Shown here in pieces: positions 30,301-39,893 of a stretch of 43,825 nt of DNA; the stretch's first letter is position 1, and each line of letters begins with the position of its first letter. A program made the translations under genes and the position numbers. Below the pieces are notes generated by a model. That model was not told the DNA's origin. It was given only the letters and a program-made list of their open reading frames with translations, and made no database searches. This DNA comes from an uncultured Clostridia bacterium (GTDB lineage Bacteria > Bacillota > Clostridia > TANB77 > CAG-508): the NCBI GenBank assembly GCA_947623725.1, contig CANQHI010000008.1:1-43825 (forward strand), read 5' to 3'.

Positions 30301-30552
30301 CCCTGATCTACCTACAGTTTTTAGGTTATCACTTATACATTCTTTTATTACCTTATATGCCATTCTTTCAAAAGAAAGGACTTCACATTTTAATGTTGCC
30401 CCTTCATCTAAATAATCTATAAGTTTTCTTTCTGTTGTAAAAGAAAATTGGTCCAGTGTAATTATGTATGATTTCTTTTCATTGCTCTTTTTTATTTCAT
30501 TAAATATATATTCACTTTTTCCTGTACCAGATGTACCATAAATAATCTTCAA
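27301..30552 (-). CDS. addB: ATP-dependent helicase/nuclease subunit B
   Basis: N-terminal GTSGTGKSEYIF, C-terminal RecB-like nuclease and CRYCAYKSICGF Fe-S cysteines. Confidence 0.9.
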   Translation of the reverse strand: MKIIYGTSGTGKSEYIFNEIKKSNEKKSYIITLDQFSFTTERKLIDYLDEGATLKCEVLSFERMAYKVIKECISDNLKTVGRSGKAEIIYDEIVKNQKKLKFLGKSQENINTIITQIVEFKKHNITVETLEKQKENTEDEYLKAKLNDMLIMYKALESKIDNIFVDENDLLNILAENLKTSHLFDGAVFYIDEFSGFTKQEYQVISELNKIAKEIYITVCTDDLRITKSPEADIFYDNKQTVDSLCQMFDLDKEKQIKLNQNHRFKNKELEHLEENFFTVPYKVYNEDPKSIKLFLAENKYSEIEHIATNIVKLVRDEGYRYNEIAVITKEIEEYSSLCKAIFAEYEIPVFIDTKKDITQNVIIKYVLSIFDIFTKNWSYEAVFNYLKTGIIEIDNIYEFENYCLKWGIRGKKWYEEKWNYEIEENAENFNDLQEKITVPLLKLKDKIKENKTAKQISLEVYKFLKEQLTSIVKEEKDLEAWKIVCEVLQEISEIFENEQFSFDDYSKILKTGLASKELGQIPQTIDKVTVGDVNRSRTHKVKAVFIIGVNDGVFPSSVAAEGFFNDLDRERLKAQGFELAKGSKEKLYEENFNIYKAFTTAEEKLFVSYVSSDFDGNALRKSLLISKLKRMFKNLKEETEDIDEILTKDVTFSKLLDNLNNDDWNEVFDWYKQNEPEKLKSAIAGFYYSNEPENLNKEMVEKLYGDVLKTSISRMETYRTCSFSYFLKYGLQLSDKEKLDIKPIDTGSFMHEIIDKFFKSVKDIKTISEEEIKEILDEIIDEELLQNKKFGLTAKYRTLVQRLKRVIFLSIKYIVQNLKNSKFDVLGTEINFGDDYPPIEIKLDDGKKVLITGKIDRVDIAQMPDGKYIRIIDYKSSYKDIDLNQVVAGLQLQLITYVDAIQKYNEDFKTAGALYFSLVEPKLIGNKRGTKTINLKQLEKEDIEKIIRENYKMNGLILADENIINAMDYNIEKGESYSIPIALDKNGKIDFEKSCTVTREEFEKLQKYTNKIIKQISSEILSGKVELKPYYNIKEKSTPCRYCAYKSICGFNPKFKGNNYKNIINKPQKDVLKEIVSSASEE

Positions 30553-30600
30553 CTCAATTTTCCTTTCTATTTATATAACTAGCTTTCTTATCATATAAAT

Positions 30601-30662
30601 TTTTTTATTTAAACATTTCTCATTATCTAAATTTTTTATTTAAACATTTCTTATTATCTAAA
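30601..30662. repeat. 31-bp tandem repeat x2
   Basis: TTTTTTATTTAAACATTTCTYATTATCTAAA twice with one mismatch. Confidence 0.9.
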
Positions 30663-30714
30663 CATTTACTATTAATTTAGATATTTTTATCATAATCTTG
30701 ATTTTTTATATGCT

Positions 30715-31596
30715 CTATGCTTCTCTTTTCCAATAAAATAAATATTGTTGAGCAATTCCTTGAAGACCTCCAAACTTTTCATCTGCAAGTCTTTGTATCT
30801 CTTTTTTACTTACCTTACTTTCGTCTGGATTATGTATGTATAATTCGTTCATAACTCTTCTAACCCATACATCTATTGGAAATACATCAAATCTTTTCAA
30901 ATCTGAAAAAAGAAGTATGCAATCTGCAACTTTTGGTCCAACTCCTGATAATTCTAGCAATTTTTCTCTTGCATCAAGTGTTGGAATATTATATAAATCT
31001 GCTAAATTTATCTTTTTTTCTAAAATACTATGTGTTGTTTCATATAATCTTATATCTCTAAAACCTAAACCTAATTTCCTAAAATCCTCTACTGAAGCAT
31101 TTGATAACTCTTCTGGTCTTGGAAATGTATAATAATCCTTGCCATTATATTCTATTTTCTTACCATAAGTTTTTGATAATCTTTCAATAATACCCTTTAT
31201 TCTTGGAATATTATTATTAGCTGAAATTATAAATGAAATTATTGTTTCCCATAAATCTTGATTTAAGATTCTTATTCCTTTTCCGTAAGATATACTATTT
31301 TTTAAATTATCATCTACTTTTTCTAGCTTTTTTATAATACTTTTATAATCTCTTTTTAAATCAAAATAATCTTCTATTTCTTGAATACTTTTATAATTTC
31401 CTGAAAAAGTAATCTCATTGTTTTTCTTTTCAACATTAACTACATAATTACTAAAAACTCCAGTATAGCTTCCATTTTCTTCTTTATTCCATCTAAAACA
31501 TTGTCCACATTCAAAAACATCTCTAGGTTCAAAATTATCTAATTCAACTTTATATTCCATTAATTTTTTGTATGAAAAAACATACTTTTCCTCCAT
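30715..31596 (-). CDS. 8-oxoguanine DNA glycosylase/AP lyase (Ogg family)
   Basis: FECGQCFRWN; HhH-GPD LLELSGVGPKVADCILLFSDLKRFDVFPIDVWVRR. Confidence 0.92.
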   Translation of the reverse strand: MEEKYVFSYKKLMEYKVELDNFEPRDVFECGQCFRWNKEENGSYTGVFSNYVVNVEKKNNEITFSGNYKSIQEIEDYFDLKRDYKSIIKKLEKVDDNLKNSISYGKGIRILNQDLWETIISFIISANNNIPRIKGIIERLSKTYGKKIEYNGKDYYTFPRPEELSNASVEDFRKLGLGFRDIRLYETTHSILEKKINLADLYNIPTLDAREKLLELSGVGPKVADCILLFSDLKRFDVFPIDVWVRRVMNELYIHNPDESKVSKKEIQRLADEKFGGLQGIAQQYLFYWKREA

Positions 31597-31740
31597 GCAA
31601 ATTTAGGTTTTTATAAGGATTTTCCTATAACCTTATTCTTAATCAAATTTAATATATTTTATCCCTTTTATATATATAAATTTTACTTTTTTAGATATTT
31701 CATACAGCTTAAATATTTTACATATTTTTTATTTTATATA

Positions 31741-32778
31741 TTAAAACGTTTCTAATACATTTACTTCAAATTTACCCGGTTTTAAGTTTTCATCTTGTTT
31801 CACTACTATATCAACATCATACATTTCTTTAATTTTATATATATTTTCTTTCTTATGACCTACTACATTATTTACATCTTCTTGATTTATTTTTATTTCA
31901 ACTGTTTTAACTTTTGTATTTGCAGACTTAATCTTTTCTGCAATACTATCATACCACATAGCAGACTCAACAAGTTGTCTAAATGCTGGGTGGAAAGGTC
32001 CTGCAACCACCTCGCTTTTATCTTGGCTTGGATCAGTAATTTCCTCAGTATTTTGAAGCCCAATTCTAATTACATTTATTTTCTTTTTTCTAAACATATA
32101 TGTAACTTCTTTTGATCTCTGCACTGCTTGCTCTACAGTCAAAGGCTTATATTCTCCTGATTTATATTCATTTTCTAATTCAGTTCCTTTTATTACAAGA
32201 ACTGGATAAATTCTAACCATTTTAGGTTTTAATTTTATTAAATCTCTTGCTGTATTTATCTCATCAACTAATGTACTTTCAGGCATTCCAATCATCATTT
32301 GATGACCTAAATTAAATCCATAATGTCTTATTAATTTTGATGCCTTTATTACATCATTAAAAGTATGATTTCTTCTGCTTTTTTCTAATATATAATCGTT
32401 AGAAGATTGAACTCCTAATTCTATAGTCTTTACATTATATTTTTTAAGCATCTTTAATATTTCTTTACTTATATAATCAGGTCTTGTCGATATTCTTATG
32501 CTTTTAACCTCACCATTTTTTATGTACTCATTTGCTGCTTCTAAAAGTTCTTTTTGAATATCTGCATCTATCCCCGTAAAACTTCCACCAAAAAAAGCAA
32601 CTTCAACATATTTATTGTTATCTCTAAAATTTTTTAAATAATATTCTATTGTATCTTTTACATCGTCTGCTGTCACATTAGTTTGCTGTCCACTTATCTT
32701 TTTTTGGTTACAAAATGTGCAGTCATTTGGACATCCTAAATTTGGTACAAAAATTGGTATTACATATTCTTTTTTCAT
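31741..32778 (-). CDS. Elp3-like radical SAM protein
   Basis: GCPNDCTFCNQ radical SAM motif; VEVAFFGGSFTGI; ELGVQSSND. Confidence 0.88.
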   Translation of the reverse strand: MKKEYVIPIFVPNLGCPNDCTFCNQKKISGQQTNVTADDVKDTIEYYLKNFRDNNKYVEVAFFGGSFTGIDADIQKELLEAANEYIKNGEVKSIRISTRPDYISKEILKMLKKYNVKTIELGVQSSNDYILEKSRRNHTFNDVIKASKLIRHYGFNLGHQMMIGMPESTLVDEINTARDLIKLKPKMVRIYPVLVIKGTELENEYKSGEYKPLTVEQAVQRSKEVTYMFRKKKINVIRIGLQNTEEITDPSQDKSEVVAGPFHPAFRQLVESAMWYDSIAEKIKSANTKVKTVEIKINQEDVNNVVGHKKENIYKIKEMYDVDIVVKQDENLKPGKFEVNVLETF

Positions 32779-32885
32779 ATAGTTTTCATTATATAATTAA
32801 ATTATATAATCTCCTTTCAGTTTTTAAATTCATAATTAATTTTTCATCTGTTTCTCCACATTTTATTATTAATTTGTGTATAATT

Positions 32886-33551
32886 TTATTTTATATTTTC
32901 TAATGCTTTTTTAGCTGCCTGCATTTCAGCTAGTTTCTTACTTTTTCCAACTCCATCAGCTAATATTTTTCCATTAACTTCTACTTCTGCTGTAAATGTT
33001 TTATCATGATCTGGCCCATTTTCTGCTATTATTTTATATTCGATGTCAACATCTCCATTTTTCTGTAACTTCTCTTGTAAAACAGTTTTATAATCTTTTT
33101 GTCCAACATTTTTACTAGCAATTTCAATCGCTTCTGTTAAGTTAGCTAAAATAAATTTTTCTGCTTCCTCTAATCCACCATCAAAATAAATAGCTGCAAT
33201 AATCGCTTCTATACTATCTGCAAGAATCGTTGGTTTATTTCTACCATTATTTATACTTTCACTATATCCAACTTTTATATATTGAGATATATTATGTTTT
33301 TTAGCAACTTCATATAAGCTTTCCTCGCAAACAACTGTAGCTCTTATTTTTGTAAGCTCTCCCTCTCTTAAGTTAGGAAATCTATTATATAAATATTTAC
33401 TAGATATAAACTCTAATATACTATCTCCTAAAAATTCTAATTTTTCATTACTTTTTATTCCTTTTTCATTTGCATATGATGTATGTGTTAAAGCTTCTTC
33501 TAATAATTTATTATTTTTAAAACTATATCCTATGCTCTCTTCTAAATTCAT
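32886..33551 (-). CDS. rnc: Ribonuclease III
   Basis: NEKLEFLGDSILE; C-terminal dsRBD. Confidence 0.95.
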   Translation of the reverse strand: MNLEESIGYSFKNNKLLEEALTHTSYANEKGIKSNEKLEFLGDSILEFISSKYLYNRFPNLREGELTKIRATVVCEESLYEVAKKHNISQYIKVGYSESINNGRNKPTILADSIEAIIAAIYFDGGLEEAEKFILANLTEAIEIASKNVGQKDYKTVLQEKLQKNGDVDIEYKIIAENGPDHDKTFTAEVEVNGKILADGVGKSKKLAEMQAAKKALENIK

Positions 33552-33753
33552 AATTTCTATTTATACTTTACCTTTCATTATTCTTCTCTAATCGCATTAT
33601 ACAATATATTTATAGTATTTTCAACTCATATAAAAATATTGTTTTAAATAAGAAATAAAAATATAAAAGAGATAAAGTTATATTAAAACCTTACCTCAAT
33701 ATTTTAGTTATTATTTTAATTTAAAACAAACTCGTGCTTTTATGAACTTTCTA

Positions 33754-34627
33754 TCAAACTAAACGATAGTCCCACTCCAGAGAATAAGTCGAACCCGAAC
33801 CGAGTGACCCCTATTTCTTCCCAATGTTCACTTCCAAAACCAGAAAGCCAAGCACCCCACTGCTCATTATATTCTTCACCATAATACTCGTAGTATGGAC
33901 ACTTATTACATAAAAACCCCACATTTTGGTTGTCCCACCCCAGTGTTAAATTTGACCAAATAGGCTCTCCTTCGTGATTATGTTCGCCAAAATTACTTAA
34001 ATCCGGTGGAGTTTTGTCATAACTCGAATAACATAGATCTTCCCAGGTCATTCCCTTCGTTGCTCTGTAATATTTATCTTGAATTTGAAAACTTATAACA
34101 GTTACTTCACCAACGCCCCATTCTCCATTTTCATTTACTACTTTGCAATTTAACGTATAAGTTTTTTCTTCATCTAAATTTTCAAATCTATGAGAATCTT
34201 CATCTAAAGTTTCTGTTCCATCTGTAATGTACCACATGTATTTAAAATTTCCTTCTACTGTTTGTGAATCATTTTCAATACTTGTTATTTTTTCTACTGA
34301 TACTGGTATTACGCTTCCTGTTACTTCCGCTTCTTTTACACTTAATTTTACATTTAGTGTTGCTTCTTTTTGTAGAGGTGTATCTACTGGCGTATTACTT
34401 TCCCCATCTACTATTTTATCTATCTCTTTTTCTACTTCTCCTAATTTTTCTGTCTCATCTGCTTCTGATTCTTTATATTTTTCTCCTGCATATTTTGCCC
34501 TTTCAAATAATCCATTTTGTCCTAATGCTGTTGTTAAAGTTACTCCTGCTAATATTAATAGTATTATTATTGTAATTACTAGAGCTATAAGTGTTATTCC
34601 TTTTTCCTTATAATTTACTTTTCCCAT
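33754..34627 (-). CDS. Prepilin/pseudopilin-like protein; frame probably shifted +1 at CGG 33800-33802 (unshifted ORF ends at 33740)
   Basis: KGITLIALVITIIILLILAGVTL prepilin-type N-terminus; shifted C-terminus VT(G)SGSTYSLEWDYRLV*. Confidence 0.7.
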
Positions 34628-34655
34628 CTTTAGATTTTCCTCCTTGTAATTTTTA

Positions 34656-34840
34656 TTAAGTAATAAACTTAATAAAAAAACTATAAATCATATAACTCCA
34701 GAATATCAACAAGTTTATAAAATTTATATCTTTTTGTTTGTTATTAAATTGTAATAATTTATTTATTTTTAATCTTGTTAAAAAGATATATTTATGATAG
34801 ATTTAGATTATATTTATTTTTTATTAAGTTTATTACTTAA
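34656..34840. repeat. 185-bp nested inverted-repeat region with 23-bp perfect outer arms
   Basis: TTAAGTAATAAACTTAATAAAAA (34656-34678) and its reverse complement (34818-34840); inner ATATCTTTTT/AAAAAGATAT. Confidence 0.7.
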
Positions 34841-34859
34841 TTATTTTTTTAATAATTTT

Positions 34860-36938
34860 TTATTCAATTATTTCTGTATTAAATTTAGTTTTTATTTTAA
34901 AATTATTTCTATTAAATTTAATTGTTATCTCTCCATTTAAATCTGTTCTATATATTTGTATATTTTTTTCTTTTAATCTTTGTATTACTTCATCACTTGG
35001 ATGCCCAAACTTATTGTTCTCTCCAACTCCAATTAGTGCGACTTTTGGATTAACTTTTTCTAAAAAATCTTGTGTAGTCGAAGTTTTTGATCCATGATGT
35101 CCGAACCTTTAAAATATCCGCTTTTAAATTTTCATTTAAAATTTTTTGTTCTGCTATTTTTTCAATATCTCCTGTAAATAACATTTTAAACTTTTCATAT
35201 GTAATTTTGCATACTATTGCATTATTATTAAGTGGATTGTCTGTTATAAAATTGCTATTTGGATTAATAATTTCAATTTGTAAATCTTTAATTTTCAATA
35301 TATCATATTTTTCTACATAAATAATATTTGTATTTCTTTCTTTTGCTATGGTTGTAATTTCTTCGTAAACTTCTGTCTTTTCTGGTTGTTTTGATATAAT
35401 TAAATTTTTCACTTCCATATTTTTTAATAAAAATACTGCTCCTCCACAATGATCTAAATCAAAATGTGTAAGCATAATATAGTCTATTTTATTTATGCCT
35501 TTATTTAATAAATATCTATGAAGTATATTTTTTCCAACGTCATAAGAATCATCTAAGCTCCCTCCAGTGTCAATCATTAATGTAGTTCCTTTTATGTTTA
35601 AAAGCGTACTATCTCCCTGGCCGAACATCAATAAAATTAATTACTAACTCGTTATTTTGTATTTTATAAAAATTTATTCCTATATTAGATAATAATATTA
35701 TTGCAATAAAAAGTGGCATATACTTTCTTTTCTTCATAAATAGATAAATAAGTATATATATTGCTAAAATTACATATACAGTTTGTGTTGTTACATATAC
35801 TTTTGACAATGGTAAATTTGCACAGAAATTAGCTATTTTCCTTAAAATACTTAACAAAACATCTAATATAATAAATAATGGTTTTATTCTGATTATTGAG
35901 ACTATAAATTCTAATATGATTATGAAACCTAAAAGTGCAGATGCAAGTACATTTGAGATAATAAATGTAAAAGATATTGTATTAAATTTATATATCATTA
36001 TAGGAATTATCAATACATTAGCAGATAATGTTACACTAACAATATTAGATTTTAATTTTGAATGAAAAAAATCATAAAATTTTACTATTCCTATAACTCC
36101 GCAATATGATAAAATCAAGCCTATATCAAATATTACATAGGGATTTTGTATAATTTGAATAAGTAATGAAGTACAAATTGCTGTATAAAAATCATACTTT
36201 CTTTTTAATATATCAGCTATAATAGCCATTATTGCCATTATTCCAGCTCTAACAACTGATGGTGTATTTCCAGTCAAATTCATAAAAAATATGATTGCTA
36301 TTATCAAACTAATTTGTTCTATTTTCTTATTTTTTAATTTTTTACTTATCCATGTTACTATTAAAATTACATAAGAGAAATGTGCTCCTGAAATTGCTAA
36401 CATATGAGTTAAATTTGCATTATTAAAATCTTCTTGAATATTCTCTGAAATGTTAGTTCTATCACCTAATAGTAATCCGTATTGCTAAATTTGCATTTTC
36501 CTCTTTAAGATTTTTCTTAAAATTTTCTTTTATATCTTTTTGAATTTTATTAATTAATGGTATATCTTTTGCTTTAGTTATTTTTATAATTTCTTCTACC
36601 TTAATTGTTCCATATATTTTTTTACTTTTTAAATATAACGAATAATCAAAACCTCCCGAATTTCTTGCCTTTTGAGGCTCGTCAAATTTTGCTTTTACTT
36701 CTATTTTATCTTTGTATCTCAGTTTTTCATATCTCTTTGGAATATATAATAAAATTTTCTTTCCATCTACTTTTCCATTATACATATTATAGTAATTTTT
36801 TTCCTCTGGCTCGCTCTCTATTTCTATACTATACTGTTCTTTTTCTTCAAACTTAAATAGAGTTACATCTTTTTGATGTAACCCTATTATTAATATTACT
36901 ATTATTATTGTTAGGGCACACAAATATCTTCTTTTCAT
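34860..36938 (-). CDS. comEC: ComEC/Rec2-family DNA uptake protein, interrupted by three +1 frameshifts at CGG (36477-36479, 35621-35623, 35101-35103); 691 aa if each extra C is skipped
   Basis: Fragments join as NLAI(G)LLLGDRTNIS..., FIDV(G)QGDSTLL..., LKV(G)HHGSKTSTTQDFLEKVNPKVALIGVGENNKFGHPSDEV. Confidence 0.9.
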
Positions 36939-36981
36939 ATTTCCTCTTTTCTTGCGCCCCTATTTTATATTTTCTTATTTT

Positions 36982-37878
36982 CTACTGCTTGTTTTTTGAT
37001 AGATATTTTTTCATTATATATCCTTTTACTCCGTTTACTTCTACTTTATACCAATCTCCAGATTCTCCAGTTACTTTTACAGAATTATTTTTTTCTACGC
37101 TATCATTTATATCTGAACTTGTGTTAGGATTTTCTCTTATATTTACAGCTTCTACATTTACATATAAAGTCATTGGATACGTTGATGAATTATTATCTGT
37201 ATTATTATTTTCACTTACATTATTCACACTCGTATTGTTTTCATTTGTAACACTATTTGAGATTTCATTAGATGTATTGACACTAGTTGTATTTTCAGTA
37301 GTAATATTTTCTACATTATTTGTAATATCATTGGTACTAGTTGTATTTACTATATTATCATTATTTTGATTAATTTCACTATTTTGATTTTTTTGACTTC
37401 CATTTATTTTACTAGCTAAAACCCAACCTGATATGTAATCAGTTTGTATGTATTTCCAATTTCCTACTTCTGAAATAATTGTAACTTTTTCGTCTTTTTT
37501 TAATTCATATATTTTACTTGAATTTATAAGTGGTAACACATATACTATTGCATTTTCTGTTGCTTTAGGTTCACTATTATCTGTGTTATTTTCATTTGAG
37601 GTTGTATTTGTGTTACTATCTTGCTTTTTATCTACATACTGTTTGCTTACATATCCTTCATAATTTTCAAATTTGACTTTATACCAGTCTCCTTGTTCTT
37701 CTAATATATTTAGTTGCGAATTTTTATATATTTTAACTAATACATTAGTTCCAGTTGTACTTGCTCCATCTCTTAAATTTAGTTCATCTGTATTTACAGT
37801 TCCTGTTACTCCAAATACAGTTCCTGCAAATATTGAACTTAATAATACAACAGCTAAGGTTATTATAACTTTTTTCAT
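36982..37878 (-). CDS. Secreted protein with three SH3b domains and Asn/Thr/Ser-rich linker
   Basis: Signal peptide; LNLRDGAST...WYKVKFENYEGYVSKQYV; VNIRENPNTSSD...WYKVEVNGVKGYIMKKYL. Confidence 0.88.
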   Translation of the reverse strand: MKKVIITLAVVLLSSIFAGTVFGVTGTVNTDELNLRDGASTTGTNVLVKIYKNSQLNILEEQGDWYKVKFENYEGYVSKQYVDKKQDSNTNTTSNENNTDNSEPKATENAIVYVLPLINSSKIYELKKDEKVTIISEVGNWKYIQTDYISGWVLASKINGSQKNQNSEINQNNDNIVNTTSTNDITNNVENITTENTTSVNTSNEISNSVTNENNTSVNNVSENNNTDNNSSTYPMTLYVNVEAVNIRENPNTSSDINDSVEKNNSVKVTGESGDWYKVEVNGVKGYIMKKYLSKNKQ

Positions 37879-37999
37879 ATTTGTACTCTCCTAATGATTT
37901 CTATCATAATCTAATTCTTCTTTTCACAGTATACAATGATATACTTTAAAAGTCAACAATCATATTAAAATATTGTTTTTCTGTAATTTTTTTATAAAA

Positions 38000-38275
38000 A
38001 TAAGACGTATTTCTACGTCTTTTTAATCTTGTATATAGGTTAGGATTTGCACCTAACAAAAATGACTTTTGAGCTTTACTTAAATTTATCTCGGGAATAT
38101 CTTCTCGCCACTACTCTATAATCTATTTAAGGTCAATTATATTCATGTGTCATTTTGCACCCCACTGCGTCTACTATTACTATTCAGCGATTGATGCTAT
38201 CGCCATTCAGTTTTACCATATCTAATATCAAACTAGATATGTCTATTCCGCCACTACATACATTTATAATTATAA
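38000..38275 (-). ncRNA. Candidate structured noncoding RNA or structured 3' UTR with its own terminator
   Basis: No ORF; hairpins CATATCTA/TAGATATG, GCGAT/ATCGC, GGTTAGG-TGCAAAT-CCTAACC, then terminator AAGACGTA-GAAA-TACGTCTT with T-rich tail on the minus strand. Confidence 0.4.
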
Positions 38276-38283
38276 AATTTTAA

Positions 38284-38511
38284 TCATTTATTATAATATT
38301 GTCTACAACTATATTTTTCATCAAATTCAAAATCTGAACAATATTTTTTATTGTCTTCTTTGAAGAAAGGATTTGCTCCTAATATTTCTTTTGGTGGCAT
38401 AGTCTTGTACTTACTACATATTCCATCTTTATGATTTAATTTTTTACATTCATTACACATACAATATATCGGTTTTAATATTTCATTTTTAAGATATTCT
38501 AAACTCCCCAT
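38284..38511 (-). CDS. Cysteine-rich small hypothetical protein, phage-associated
   Basis: CMCNECKK...C; in a row with terminase remnants. Confidence 0.45.
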   Translation of the reverse strand: MGSLEYLKNEILKPIYCMCNECKKLNHKDGICSKYKTMPPKEILGANPFFKEDNKKYCSDFEFDEKYSCRQYYNK

Positions 38512-38512
38512 A

Positions 38513-39354
38513 TTACTTTTCCTTTAACCAAATCTTATTATTATCAACTTTAACTATTTCAAACCATACATTTCTTTCAAATAAAACTTCATTTTCTTCC
38601 TTTACTCCTACTAGTCCTCTTATATCTTTTCCTGTTTTTCCTTCTATAGTAATCTCTACTTTTAAGTTATTATCTACCTCATAATCATTATAATGTTTTG
38701 AGGAAGAAATATATTGTCCATAGTTAATATATTTATTTCTTTTATGCTTGTTTATAAAACTATTATACTCTTCTTCTCCTTGAAGATCAAATCCTATTTG
38801 TCTATATGTAACTTTATTATAATTAGGAAGTTTATTAAGTCCCTTATCTATATTTTCAACCAATATTTCTTTATATTTATTAAGTTTTAAATTATTCCTT
38901 AATTTTTCATTTAATGTATATGCTGTTGAACTTGAATATTCTGATATTGCACCTTTTCCTCCAAAATGGCATTCATATAATTTAACCGTACTCCATTTTC
39001 TTTGTTCTTTTATTTCTTTTAATCTATCATATACTCCAACACATAATCCATCACAGTCTATTTTTATATGCATAGGTATTCCTATATATTGTTGTCTTAG
39101 TTTTTCAATAATCTGAACTATAACTCCTGTAACTTGCATTGAATAAAACTATCTGGCATTGCTTTTGGAAATTCACCAACAACACGCACTCTAAAAACAT
39201 CACTATCTAATCCATACATATCTATATCTTGAATAAATTCCTTAGAAACTCTTTTTGAGTTCTCTCCTGATACTTTAACTGTACTATATTTATCTCTATT
39301 TTTGTTATGACTATCAAAAAAGAAACCACTAAGTTGTGTAGGATTTCCCATCAT
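38513..39354 (-). pseudogene. Phage terminase large subunit remnant (truncated and frameshifted)
   Basis: GNPTQLSGFFFDSHNK...VSKEFIQDIDMYGLDSDVFRVRVVGEFPKAMPDSFI then, in another frame, IDCDGLCVGVYDRLKEIK nuclease-like domain; no CGG at this junction. Confidence 0.7.
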
Positions 39355-39356
39355 AA

Positions 39357-39539
39357 TTAATCTCGAATCTTGCGTTGAAAGAGAATTTTGCTTCCTTGCA
39401 AAATTCTAAAATTTATACAATTTGCTTCATAATCAATATTCTTTGTTATATTACATTCTTGATAACATTTATCCACATAATGAACACATCTTGGGCATAT
39501 CTTTTCTTTATATTCTTTTATAACTTCTTCTGTATTCAT
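39357..39539 (-). CDS. Small Cys-rich phage-type hypothetical protein
   Basis: ICPRCVHYVDKCYQEC. Confidence 0.4.
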   Translation of the reverse strand: MNTEEVIKEYKEKICPRCVHYVDKCYQECNITKNIDYEANCINFRILQGSKILFQRKIRD

Positions 39540-39783
39540 ATTTTTCAGGCAAAAATAAAAAGCCTATCCTCTGATAGACTCTTCAACAACGATTAGAATA
39601 ATGACTTCTGCACTTATTCTTTTTATTATACATAACTAACTAAATAAAATCCATAAATCAATTTTTATCCACTATTGTAATTTTTTTGTAATATTTAATT
39701 GCTTTTTATAATATTTTATCATATAATTAATTTGCTCCATCTCATCTCTATATTTCGTCTTTCCTACGAAAGGAGGTGCGGTA

Positions 39784-39849
39784 ATGAACAATATCATTAA
39801 GTTGGTAGCTTTAATAGCTATCGTTATGATACTAAGCAAGTTTGATTAG
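39784..39849 (+). CDS. Small hydrophobic peptide MNNIIKLVALIAIVMILSKFD (possible type I toxin-like)
   Basis: Strong RBS AAAGGAGGTG before ATG; terminator ATACTAGAGG-N-CCTCTAGTAT-T7 immediately after; below the ORF track size limit. Confidence 0.5.
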   Translation: MNNIIKLVALIAIVMILSKFD

Positions 39850-39862
39850 TATACATAGCAAA

Positions 39863-39893
39863 TACTAGAGGTTGCACCCTCTAGTATTTTTTT
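39863..39893 (+). terminator. Terminator after small ORF
   Basis: AATACTAGAGG-TTGCA-CCCTCTAGTATTTTTTT. Confidence 0.85.

Noticed and set aside
10268-36479. Explaining the split dnaG and comEC as simple pseudogenes or long-read indel errors
   Set aside because: Every lesion is the same (C inserted before GGN, creating in-frame CGG), and many other GTTGG/CTTGG contexts are intact; not fully excludable without reads.
38000-38275. tRNA or tmRNA call for the structured region
   Set aside because: Only a T-arm-like hairpin is visible; no full cloverleaf, acceptor stem or tag-peptide frame could be made.
39118-39139. Frameshift between the two terminase fragments as another recoding site
   Set aside because: No CGG at the junction and a large part of the terminase appears deleted; ordinary prophage decay.
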